This document shows, in pieces, positions 53,466-64,000 of a DNA stretch of 64,000 nucleotides. The translations under genes and the position numbers were made by a program. Each line of letters opens with the position of its first letter. The first letter of the stretch is position 1. The stretch is from Alnus glutinosa (lineage: Eukaryota; Streptophyta; Magnoliopsida; Fagales; Betulaceae): assembly GCF_958979055.1 (NCBI RefSeq), contig NC_084886.1, positions 37,158,154-37,222,153 on the forward strand, written 5' to 3'. The notes below the pieces were generated by a model, which saw nothing but the letters and a program-made list of their open reading frames with translations, was not told the DNA's origin and did no database searches.

Positions 53466-56400
53466 ATGGCTTCCGTCGTTCCTTCTTCTTCTTCTTTCAA
53501 TGAATATCCTTCAAGTCCTTATCATCTCCTTAATGGGGTAGTCTATCCTGGTCTTTCTCCCTTTAGATGGTGAAAATTATCAAACATGGAGTAGGTCCAT
53601 GGTCATGGCCATTATGGCTAAAAATAAACTTGGTTTTCTGGATGGCTCAGTTACCAAACCTTTGGATGATTCTGGTTCTGAGTCCCGTGCTTGGGTTCGC
53701 TACAATACCATGTTCCTTTCATGGATCTTAAATTTTGTCTCCAAAGAAATAGCCTCTAGTGTCATCTATATTGAAAATGCTGCTGATGTTTGGATTGATT
53801 TAAAAGAAAGGTTTTCCCAGAAAAATGGTCCACGCATCTATCAGCTTCAGAAATCTCTTTCTTCTCTTTCTCAAGAGGATCTCTCTGTGGGAGCTTACTT
53901 CACTCGCATCAAATCTTTTTGGGACGAGCTCAGTAATTATCGCCCAATCCCTTTTTGTTCATGTGGATCAATGAAAATTATTCATGATTATTTTCATCAT
54001 GAATACGTTTTTCAATTTCTAATGAGATTAAATGACAGTTTTTCTCACATTCGAGGTCAGATTTTACTCCTTGATCCTCTTCCTCCCATCAACAAGGTGT
54101 TCTCCCTTGTTCTTCAAGAGGAATGCCAACGTGAAGCCTCTGCTTCCGTTGGTTACTTTAATCACATCTCTGCAGCTTTGTTGAGTAAGGTTCCGGTGGC
54201 AACTCCTTCCTCACCAGTTCGTCTTGCAAAATGTCAGAATCTGCGCAAGGAGAAGCCTTTCTGCAGTCATTGTGGACTTCATGGCCATACTGTTGAAAAA
54301 TGCTACCGCCTCCATGGGTTCCCTCCCAGTTTTAAATTCACCAAAAACAAAGGAGGTGGTAGCTTCCATTCGGCCAATAATGTTCAAGATTCCGAGACTC
54401 CTCTTTCTCATCTGAACATCACACCAGAACAGTGTCAACAGCTCCTGGCCTTGATCAAGCCTATCTCCTCTGAATCCTCTGCTCACCAAGTAGGTACTTC
54501 ACTCCACCAGGATCATCTTTTCTCTAAGATGAAAGGTAACCTCATTCCTTCTCTTCGTCACTGTTTGAATAATAAACACTTTGTTTTTTATTCTTCTCAA
54601 ACATTTCACATTGCATCCACACACTCTCCTAAACATTCTTGGATCATTAACACGGGTGCCACCGATCATATGGTGGGTTCCATTCATTTTTTTACTACAA
54701 TTACTGTCATTGTCTCTTCTCATGTCAATTTACCAAATGGTCAAAAAGCCTTAGTCACAGACATCGGCACTATACGCCTTTCTTCCACTTTAGTCTTAAC
54801 TAATGTGCTATGTGTCCCTTCCTTTTCTTTCAACCTTCTTTCAATTAGTAAATTAATTGCTAATCTCTCTTATTGCCTTATTTTTCTTCATAAACATTGT
54901 TTTATATAGAATCTGATCAGCTGGGATACGATTGGAGTGGGTGAAGAACGCGATGGCCTTTTTTACTTGCTGCACAATGATCATCCAATCCCTGTTTCAT
55001 CTGTTTTTTCCTCACTTTCCATTAACAATGTATCTGATGATCTTTGGCATTATCGTTTAGGCCACTTATCATCTTCTAGACTTGCCATTTTACATAAATC
55101 TGTTCCTGTTATTTCAGTTAATCTGAACCATATATGTAATGTTTGTCCTCTTGCTAAACAGAATCGGCTTCCCTTTGTTGATAGTAATTCTGTTAGCAAT
55201 TTTATCTTTGATCTAATCCACTGTGATATATGGGGTCCCTTCTCGGTTAAATCCACAAATAATTCTCAATACTTTCTAACAATTGTTGATGATCATAGTC
55301 GATATACTTGGGTTTTCTTAATGCAACATAAATCCCAAACTCGATTTATCCTTCAATCCTTTTTTACCTTCGTTGAAACACAATTTCATACTCACATTAA
55401 ATGTTTACGTACTGACAATGGTAATGAATTGTTTATGCATGATTTGTATGCCTCTAAAGGGGTTATCCACCAACGTAGTTGTGTGGAAACCCCTCAACAA
55501 AATACTGTTGTCGAACGTAAACACCAACACTTACTTAATGTTGCTCGGTCCCTTCGTTTTCAAGCCAACCTTCTTTTATTTTTTTTGGGGTGAATGTGTG
55601 CTCACTGCCACTCATCTCATTAACCGCATTCCTACCTAACAAATCTCCCTATGAAGTTTTGTTTCATAAACTCCCTGTTTATACTCATTTACGTGTTTTT
55701 GGTTGCTTATGTTATGCTTCCACCCTTCTTCAAACTCGAACCAAATTCGATTCTAGAGCCACCCCTTGCATCATGCTTGGTTATCCTTCTAATGTTAAAG
55801 GGTATACACTTTTAACCTTCATACTAAAACTGTCTTTATTTCCCGCAATGTTATCTTCCATGAGACTGTTTTTCCTTATTTTTCTAAACTGTTGAATCCC
55901 ACGGCTGATGGTTGTTTTGTTCTTCCTAATTCTATTCCTGATTTTTCTTTTCCTAATATAGTTCCTGCTTCTATTCCTGCTCCTATTTCAACCTCACAAT
56001 CTTCCCCTTCTATTCAAAAGTCCTCTAGACTTCGAAACCCCCCTTCTTACTTGCAGGATTTTCATTGTCAGCAGGCTAGTTCTTCTCTCCACTCTCCTCT
56101 TCCTTCAACTGAAGATTCTGCACCCTCCTCAAGTATACCATATCCTCTCTCTTCCTATCTCTCTTATAAAAAGCTTTCTCATGCTCACAGTCGTTTTAGC
56201 TTGTCTGTTTCGTCTGTTTTTGAGCCTTAATTCTTTCATCAAGCCATCAAATATACACATTGGAGAGAGGTTATGCAGGCTGAAATCACTGCTCTCGAGG
56301 AAAATCACACTTGGACCTTAGTTGATCTTTGATGTGCAAATTTGTTTAACTCGCAAGCGCACGAATCGTATGTAGCATAGTGCGTGCAAGTGCGAGGTCG

Positions 56401-59336
56401 AATCCGCAGGGAAGTGTGTGTGAAGAAAAGAAAATCACTTTCTATTTAAATAAATCTTGTTTTAACCTAGACCCAAAGATTTTTGAATTTTTGTTAACAA
56501 AATAATAAACAAAAAAAAAACTAAATAAAAACAATTTATAAAGAAAGACACTAAGGTATCGGAATTCACCAAACCAAATCAAACACCCTACTCTTGCATT
56601 TTATTCATAAATTCAATTCAATGGGCTCAATATTCAAATTCAAAACATGAAAACATTTGAAGAAATCAATTCAAACAAATCACAACGATTATCCCTTTTT
56701 AATTGAAATCATCTATTGTATCCGGAAATCACAATAGATATCCCAATCTCAAAGAAATCAATCGATGTATCCATCGATTGAATTACAACAAACATTAAAT
56801 AAAGATCATCAATCTAAAAAAATAAATTGACGTGGAATTTGAATATATATATATATAAGAACAATGAATCTATGAATATCATGACAAGAGTATAGGTGTT
56901 ATCATTGATGAGGTTTCATCCTCAACCTTAGTTGAGGATTTTAGCCTCTCATGATTAAAAACACCAACAACTCGTGAAATGAAATCATGAAATAATAAAA
57001 GCGAAGAAGAAAAAGAAGAACAAAAGTTTTTTTTTTAAAAAAAGTAAAATTAAAACAATGAGAAAGAAAGAAGAACAATTGAAAATTAAATAACAATGTC
57101 AAAGAAAGAAAATTAAATAAAAAGTAAGCAATAAATAAAAATGAAAAGAAAGAAGAGCAACTGCAAATTAAATAACTTAAAATTAAAGCGATTAATTAAA
57201 CAGCAAATAAAATAAAGAAGAGCAACTGAAATTTGAATAACTTAAAATTAAAAGAAAGAGTAACAACTTACAAAAGAAAAGAAAAGAGCTAAGACAAGTG
57301 CTCTGAAGAGAAAAGTTGATGCCCTAAGTGGTACCTAGCAGGGGGTATTTATAGCAGAAGATTAGGTTAAACCAATCTTTTACAAAATGGCACCTCTACC
57401 CCTCTAAACCCTAATAGGAGAAAAGAACACTAGGGTTTAGGGCCATATTTTCAAAATGACACCTCTACCCCTTAAAAATCCTAATAAGATAAAAGAATGC
57501 TAGGATTTGGAGTGTCTGTAGTCGACAGGAACAAGGAAATTCACGCTCTTATATTGCGAGGCATTTATGACATGGCAGACATTCTAATTGGGAAAATTAT
57601 ATTTCACAATGATTTGTAGCATTTTGAATTATCTTTCCAACGCCGCTAATTTTACTTCAATCCGATACTTGAGCTGAATGTTATGATCAAAATACTATGA
57701 CTTGTGCAGAACTTGAAATTTAATCCAATCCGATTTTGACTTCCAAAATTTGCATTTTTTTTTCACTTTAAAACTACGGTTTTCTCTCCAGGATCTGCAA
57801 AATACCAAAATACAAAAACTAACCAAAAATATTAGAAAATAACAAAACTAAAGGTCTAATTCATGCAAATTAAGGGGTCCAAATATACAATATTTGGCAC
57901 TCATCAATCTTCCTTCTCATAAGACCCATATCGGCTGCAAATGGGTTTACAAGGTCAAGTTCAAATCCGATGGTCAAATTGAAAGGTATAAGGCTCGTTT
58001 GGTGGCTAAGGGATACACTCTAAGTGAAGGTATTGATTACCTTGAAACTTTTTCTCACATGGCCAAGCTTACCACTGTCAGATTGTTTCTAGCTCTTGCT
58101 GCTGCAAAGGGTTGGCATTTTCATCAACTAGATGTCAACAATGCCTTCCTCCATGGTACTTTGGATGAGGAGGTTTACATGAAGTTACCACCTGGTTTTT
58201 CTTCTCAAGGGGAGTCCAAAGTATGTAAACTTAACAAATCCTTGTACGAATTAAAATAGGCCTCTCGCCAATGGTTTTCTCGGTTTTCTTCTACCTTGAT
58301 CACTCATGGCTTCGCTCAATCAAAATCTGATTACTCCCTCTTCACAAGACTTCAGGGCACTTCATTTGTTGCTCTTCTTGTCTACGTTGATGATATTGTC
58401 ATCGCCAGCAATGACTTGGATGCTATCTCTTCTCTAGCTGCATATCTCAATTCTCAGTTTCGGCTCAAAGACTTAGGGACAGTAAAATATTTTCTTGGTT
58501 TGGAGCTTGCCCGTACTACAAAAGGCATCTCTATTAGCCAACGCAAATATTGCCTTGACATTATTCAGGACAGTGGTCTTCTTGCAGCTAAGCCCGCTTC
58601 TTTTCCTATGGAATCCAATCTCAAACTCTCTCGAGATGCTGGTGATCTTCTCCCTGACCCTACTTCATACCGCCGGTTGATCGGAAGGTTGATTTACTTA
58701 ACTCTCACTCGGCCTAACATCTCATTTTCTGTTCAAGTTCTCAGTCAGTTCATGCACAGTCCTCGGCAACCACACATGGCTGCTGCTTCTCGCCTTCTAC
58801 GCTATCTTAAGGGTTCTCCAGGACAAGGTCTTTTTTACCCTACTTCTTCGGACTTTAAAGTTAAAGCCTTCTGTGACAGTGATTGGGCTGCTTGTTCTGA
58901 TTCTAGACGATCTATTACTGGCTTCTGTGTCTTTATTAGAGACGCTCTTGTTTCCTGGAAATCCAAGAAACAGCACACTATTTCTCGTTCTTCGACCGAA
59001 GCAGAATATCGGTCCATGGCCACTTGTTCTTGTGAACTCACTTGGTTATTTTCTCTTCTTCGTGATTTTCGTATTGATCACTCTCACCCAGCTCTTTTAT
59101 TTTGTGACAGCAAGGCTGCTCTCCACATAGCAGCTAACCCTATTTTTCATGAGAGGACTAAGCACATTGATATCGATTGCCACCTCGTTCGTGATAAAAT
59201 CCAACAAGGCTTCCTTCGAACCATGCACATTAATACTCAGCATCAAATTGCTGATATTTTTACTAAAGCTCTTGGCCGAGTTCCTTTTGAATACTTGCTT
59301 TCCAAGATGAATCTAGTTAACATATATTCATCTTGA
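53466..59336 (+). pseudogene. copia gag-pol polyprotein remnant
   Basis: ATG at 53466 opens gag, but a shift before 53,570 moves the frame. From there gag reads FLDGSVTKPLDDSGSESRAW and YQLQKSLSSLSQEDLSV, with a CCHC knuckle CSHCGLHGHTVEKC at about 54,262. The protease box reads INTGATDHM, where the catalytic Asp of DTG is Asn. Integrase follows: LGHLSSSRLAILHK, CNVCPLAKQ, DIWGPFSVKS and DNGNELFMHD. Frameshifts lie near 55,585 and 55,640. RT starts before the solo LTR (about 56,265) and continues after it with [11 protein letters not shown]; a TAG at about 58,257 stands where Gln is expected before ASRQWF; VYVDDIVIASND is the YVDD box. RNase H ends with DSRRSITGFCVF and SSTEAEYRSMA, and the frame closes at 59,336. 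It is inactive. Confidence 0.88.
56330..57906 (-). mobile_element. Solo LTR inside copia pol, 1.58 kb
   Basis: Flanked by ATCTT on both sides (56325-56329 and 57907-57911). The ends are TGATGTGCAAA and GGCACTCATCA. On the minus strand its distal part, with GCGGATTCGACCTCGCACTT and CTTGCGAG..TTTGCAC words, parallels the GTGGATTGACCTCGGACTTA and TTTGCAC end of the Athila-like LTRs, so it is read on minus and belongs to a related but distinct family. No coding sequence. The pol frame resumes cleanly after removal. Confidence 0.9.
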
Positions 59337-59343
59337 GGGGGAG

Positions 59344-59663
59344 TATTACGAATATGCCTTCAACACACCTCAGCTGGACAACTGGATTATTTTGTACAGA
59401 TGGCACTCTCCTTGATTGCTTACATGGCAACTCCTGCGTCCATAAAAGATGCTCTTAGTAAAAGATTGTAGAAGCTTATTTGTTAGTCTGTTGTATAGAT
59501 TCTTTCTGTTATTTTGCCTTTTTTATCTTCTGCGGCTGTATTCTTTTTCTTTCCCTTATATAGCATTCTTTCCTATATATGCATGTAACCTGTTCGACGA
59601 AATGATATTCAGAATTGTTCTCTCAATACCTATACGTTTGATCTTTCATTCCAATATTTCTCA
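59344..59663 (+). repeat. 3' LTR of the copia element
   Basis: 320 bp, followed directly by the duplicated ATGGC and the GRAS frame. Confidence 0.9.
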
Positions 59664-60423
59664 ATGGCCGAGGCGAGGAAGATTCACATAGTTGATCTAG
59701 CTATCCGGAACGGGATGCAATGGACAGTCTTAATGCAAGCTCTTGCAACTCGACATGAATACCCTCTTGAGCTTCTCAAGATTACTGCCGTTGGAACTAC
59801 TTCAGAACATATAATTGAGCGCAAAGGTAAGCGGTTGGCAAGTTTTGCAGAGACCATGAAATTAACATTTTCTTTTAAGGCAGTTATGGTGTCAGACATG
59901 TTGGATCTCAAAGGAGACCTTTTTGAGGCAGATGCTGATGAAACAATTGCTGTCTACTCTGAATACTTCCTGAGGAGCATGATTCCACAGCCAAAGCGGC
60001 TGGAATCTATAATGAGAGTTGTCAGATGTATCAATCCACGCATAATGGTTGTCACTGATGTTGAGGCAAACCACAACTCACCAGCTTTTGTGGACCGTTT
60101 CATTGAAGCTATTTTCTTCTTCAGTGCATACTTTGATTGCCTAGAAAATTTTATGAAACGAGATGATCCAAACAGAATGATTATAGAATCAGTATTCTTC
60201 GATGACGGAATCAGGAGTATAGTGGCAGCAGAGGGAGAGGAAAGGAAGATTCGACATGTAAAGACTGATGTGTGGAGAGCTTTTTTTGGGCGGTTTGGAA
60301 TGATGGATACAGAATTGAGCATGTCATCGTTGGACCAAGCACGCTAGTGGTTAAGAAATTTGATTGTGAGAAGTCTTGCACGCTTGATATGAATGGGAAA
60401 TGCCTGATTTTGGGTGGAAGGGT

Positions 60424-63400
60424 TGTGACGACCCGTTTTTTTTTTTTTTTTTTTTTTTTATACAAAACGTAAAACGAGTCATCGCAGTGGCACGACTATG
60501 TGTCGCTCAGCCAACATATGGCACATGCCCCATAACATGTACCTGATAATCAGAGTATAACATACATCAATCTATGCAGCGGAAAACATAAATCTAAATA
60601 GCGGAAATTACAACATTGGGCCATTTAACATCTATCTGTTTGAGTCTTATTAACACAATATTTACATAACAATAATGGCTTAACAAAGACTACGTGACAC
60701 AAACGTCACAAGCCATACCAAACCTATAAAATAGTGGACAACCCGTGGTCCAACAATTACAACTGTCGCGGCGAGCTTCAGTCATAATATCCCGAGCACA
60801 CAGCTACCGACCCATCGACTATACCGTAGTACCTGCAGCCAAAGAAACATCATCTACACGGTTGTGGTGGTATCCACATCCGCATAGGTGAAATAATGAG
60901 TTCACCGCCTTAGTATACCTCATACTAAGACCTCAGTGGTATAAGACTAACTGAGTTTTCACAAAGAACCAACCTCTATTTATTTTTAGTCGTGCGAGCA
61001 CTATATTAGCCACAATTTACCAATAGCTAATGCAGCAAACACCGACTATTTAGAAAACATTTAAAACATACTATATAGTTGTGAACATATGTAGAAGTTC
61101 CAATCTACCGCTTGGAAGACTCTACATATAGACCCCTCTATAATAATACTTTTCACCGGTCGCTTGGACATATGTGCACACGATCACTCCATCACAGATA
61201 TCACGTATACACATAAGTCTTAAGCAAAGAACATGGCATCTTACTTTTCCGTACTAGGATAACATCCTTCAACAAAACACTCGCAACACCATCTCTAATC
61301 GTATTCCAGCTTCGTGCCTTGACGTCAGTAGATCATGAGAGCACTAGAGTTAAACTCAATCATGCTAACACGTCTTTCCTGAAGAACAAGAACAGTCAAC
61401 CTTCCTACTCATAGACATGCCATTACTCGCACCTGGGTAGTCATGTATCCATGTACTTTCAAGTTCAATGTATGATATTAACACATGACTATCCGACAGA
61501 AATATACATAAGATCTTTTTCATGAAGACTCTTATGCATACCAATACGTCTAGTAAAACTACTCATAACATAAAAACATCTCTCACAAAACAATACTATA
61601 TATGCTATGCATGCCTCAATGTGTTGCTGATACTGCCTCAATGTACTGATACTGTTACTCTGCTGATACTGTTACTCTGATACGTATGCTCTATACTACA
61701 TGCTCAATGTTCCGTGCTTGACCAGTATATATTTCCCTACTGTGTCACGCTGAAATCATGCAGTTGTTAAATCACGTCCTTTTAAAACTAAACAAATCCA
61801 GCATTTTACCCAACACTTTGAAATCATTCAAAACTTAGTTTCTTTATCAAATCTACGCAGTTTCAACATGACATGTTCTCAAACAATTTGCATAATTTAA
61901 ATCTCAACCGCAAAACTTAACACTTTAAATCTATTCAATACTTTTCACTCATACACTATCTCTTTAACATCATTGATATAGTTTAAACATAATCGAAACT
62001 AAACAAATCATCTCAAAGCATATACATTTCATCATATGGTTGGTTCGGTTTCATAAACAATATATATTTTTATCAATCCAATACATATAAAAATATATAT
62101 TTTCTCAGTGAGTGGAATACCCACCTTAGCTGCATTGGACTCCAACTTGAACTCTACATTGGAGAACCCACTTGAAGTCTCCAATCCAGACACTATCCTG
62201 CAAATATTGGTACCATTAGACTACAATATTGAATCCCATACTCTATGACATCCTAACTACCCTCATGCTCACACATCAAATAACCCGTGTGCTCACACGT
62301 CGCTTTATCCACTTCTAAAACTTAATTAAGCGCCTAAACTATTATTAGGTTAACATTTATGTCTAGGTTCATATAATCTTTGTTTATTAATACAATGTTG
62401 TATTTACTATTTTATTTAGCTTATTTGTTACTGTTGTGTCACATTATTATTCCTAATCCTTTTTATAGCTTGTTGCTATTTACTAAGTTCACAATATTTA
62501 TACTTAAGCCATATACATGTATTTGTATACATATATACATACACATATACAACGCTTAAGCCTAACCGATAATACACTAAAACACTTGGTGTACATGGAT
62601 AGGTGATTAGGTACTAAGTTGTCTTGTTATCATTATTAACTATTAAGTCTTATAGTTAGTTTATCCATTTAAGTTAACTAAGTATATTCGATCCCTTTAT
62701 ATATACTTATTGACGAAAGATTATATTAGACATCACAACTCTATGTTCTTTTAACATCGACCACTACATTAACACTTTACTAGTTTCTAACCTTCCAAGA
62801 AATTTAGATTATAAGACTTAGACACACTAGTAATCACTTATCTTATTTCTCATTCCCACTTAGTACCAAGATGGGGACTTAATCAATAATTAGCAATTCA
62901 TCCTCCTTTAAACATCCAAATGGTTTATAATAAAGAATCCAACATTAATCAATTCCACTTTATCCAATCTATACCCAAAATCCTCATAGACGGTCTCTTA
63001 ATCCATCCAAGCTTTAAAACATACTTACAACACTAAAATAACTCATAGTAGAGAACTTACTAAATTCCAATAAATCATTTGCACTCTCTTTTGTATAGTA
63101 CAATTAACCCATTCCCTATTTCCACCTCATTCGCCATTTACACCAAAAGGATCTAACACATTAACTTCAACATCATAGTTCACTCCAAATCAACACCAAA
63201 TTTGGATTCAACAACATACACACATCAAAGCCATAAAACCAACTCTAAGGGCACCAATTCACAATCACTTTAAATCAGCCCCATTCACCACCAAGTTCCA
63301 TCAACAAAGCTCAAGAAATATCATCAAATCAACCAACACATCAACCAACAATAATCATACCTATTCAGCCATCAACATAACATTCAATAAAAATCACTAA

Positions 63401-64000
63401 CAATCCTATACAATATCAAACGGCCAATCGCATAATCATAGCCATCCATAACTAAAATCATAAACCAGCTTTAATAAACCCCCAAAACAGGACACTTTTG
63501 AGCCCTACACCTCATGGGTTCCACCCAAAATTATCAAGAATCGCATACCTATATTCAGCCCATACTTCTCCAAAACATTCCATCACCTAGCCTAACAATC
63601 AAAACACTGCAAACCATGGGGCACATCCAAAAACCATTTAACCGGCTAAAACACCTCACCATCGGAACAGAACCCCCAAAACAGAAAACATCAACTACCT
63701 AATCACGGCTCAGCCGATCCAACAACCAACAGGGTTTATAATAATCCAATTTACAAATTAAATTAAATCATAGAATTTTTATACCTTAGGGATTTTCCTC
63801 AACAAATCCACCGGAAATCGCTACTGGACCGCCGGAAAACTCGCCGGAAACCTAGCCTTTAAGCCGTTGGGTTCTGGGTTGCTCGGGTCGTACGGGTTTG
63901 AGCTCACGGGTCGCGGGTCTAGGCTTCGGGTCTGGCGGTTACTCGGGTCTCCGAGTCTCTTCAGGTTGCGGGCTAGCCGGAAATCCATCGGGTTCCGCCG
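60424..64000 (+). mobile_element. Long chromovirus-type LTR, runs past the window
   Basis: Starts TGTGACGACCCG directly after GRAS copy 2 codons (GGGTGGAAGGGT). It matches the solo LTR at 1773 for about 1.7 kb, including the T-run near the start and the words GTAAAACGAGTCATCGCAG and GTTGTGGTGGTATCCACAT, and has a stem-loop at 62108-62124. After about 62,150 it diverges and is longer than the 1773 copy. The last 220 bases are GC-rich with CCGGAAA and CGGGT repeats. Its end, and whether coding sequence follows, lie outside the window. No gene is seen from 62,150 to 64,000. Confidence 0.75.

Larger units (their letters stand above)
53111..59663 (+). mobile_element. Ty1/copia element, LTRs intact, ORF decayed
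   Basis: LTRs of 320 bp (53111-53430 and 59344-59663) start TATTACGAAT (the usual TG is TA in both) and end TTTCTCA. The flanks ATAGC (53106-53110) and ATGGC (59664-59668) are a 5 bp duplication with one change; copy 1 of the GRAS gene has ATGGC at this site. A Met primer site adjoins the 5' LTR, and GAGGGGGAG precedes the 3' LTR as polypurine tract. The LTRs differ at about 8 positions (2.5%). A solo LTR sits inside pol at 56330-57906. Confidence 0.92.
52228..60423 (+). pseudogene. GRAS-domain regulator, copy 2, broken and split by two LTR insertions
   Basis: Starts MENEVFSFQEFGFDGVEA at 52228, matching copy 1. The frame shifts near 52,500; a TGA stands at about 52,632 before LSTEEVIRLAGAKFIQSS, and a TAA at about 52,908 where copy 1 reads a Tyr codon after RVV. 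The domain goes on to FSGIQAIVESIA and is cut at 53,110 by a Ty1/copia element; it resumes at 59,664 with KIHIVDLAIRNGMQW, YSEYFLRSMIPQPKRLESIM, VVTDVEANHNSPAFVDRFIE, FFDDGIRSIVAAEGEERK and WRAFFGRFGMMDTE. A one-base loss near 60,345 shifts the frame again. The last residues are removed by the LTR at 60,424. This copy lacks the 46,859 insertion, so it supplies the pre-insertion sequence for copy 1. Confidence 0.88.

Noticed and set aside
1-64000. tRNA, rRNA or other structured RNA genes
   Set aside because: I looked for cloverleaf-like and rRNA text and saw none; only primer sites complementary to tRNA-Met and tRNA-Asp were found. A covariance-model scan would settle this.

Overview
The window is nuclear DNA of a eudicot plant. 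The evidence is spliced genes with GT/AG introns, plant-only families (PMEI-type inhibitor, GRAS regulators, a UBC32-like E2) and a dense load of plant transposable elements. The species cannot be named; the GRAS copies look like those I associate with woody dicots, which is only an impression.

Layout. 1-0.6 kb: 3' part of a PMEI-domain gene. 0.8-5.8 kb: poly(A)-ended retroposon split by a 2.7 kb solo LTR, then a Ty1/copia LTR with its primer site. 5.9-13.8 kb: a long chromovirus-type LTR split by a 5.27 kb Ty3 chromovirus (minus strand, 390 bp LTRs, TSD CTCCC). 13.85-32.35 kb: a nest read from outside in: Ty1/copia (minus) > hAT-like element > L1-type LINE (minus) > PIF/Harbinger DNA transposon > Athila-like gag-protease LTR element. 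Insertion edges are supported by target-site duplications (TSDs) and by reading frames that resume on the far side; the hAT-like edge is the weakest. 35.7-42.8 kb: the only intact gene island, holding a six-exon PAPA-1/HIT zinc-finger gene (INO80-complex Ies2 type) and, convergent to it, a five-exon tail-anchored E2 (UBC32 type). Related MITEs lie on both sides. 44-45.1 kb: poly(A)-ended retroposon remnant. 45.7-60.4 kb: two tandem GRAS genes, both pseudogenes. Copy 1 is split by a small LTR element that carries joined fragments of two host genes (plasma-membrane H+-ATPase and rhamnogalacturonate lyase). Copy 2 is split by a Ty1/copia element that itself holds a solo LTR, and is cut again at 60,424 by a long LTR running off the window.

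How it fits together. Genes occupy little of the window. LTR-LTR divergence (counted by eye) is about 0.4% for the innermost nested element and 2-3% for the three other LTR pairs, which agrees with the nesting order. Four long LTRs at about 1.8, 13.8, 49.4 and 60.4 kb share a plan, including a short stem-loop whose sequence changes while its pairing is mostly kept. The most unusual item is the small gene-capturing LTR element at 46,859-48,530. It appears to be a non-autonomous relative of the coding chromovirus at 6.8-12.1 kb.
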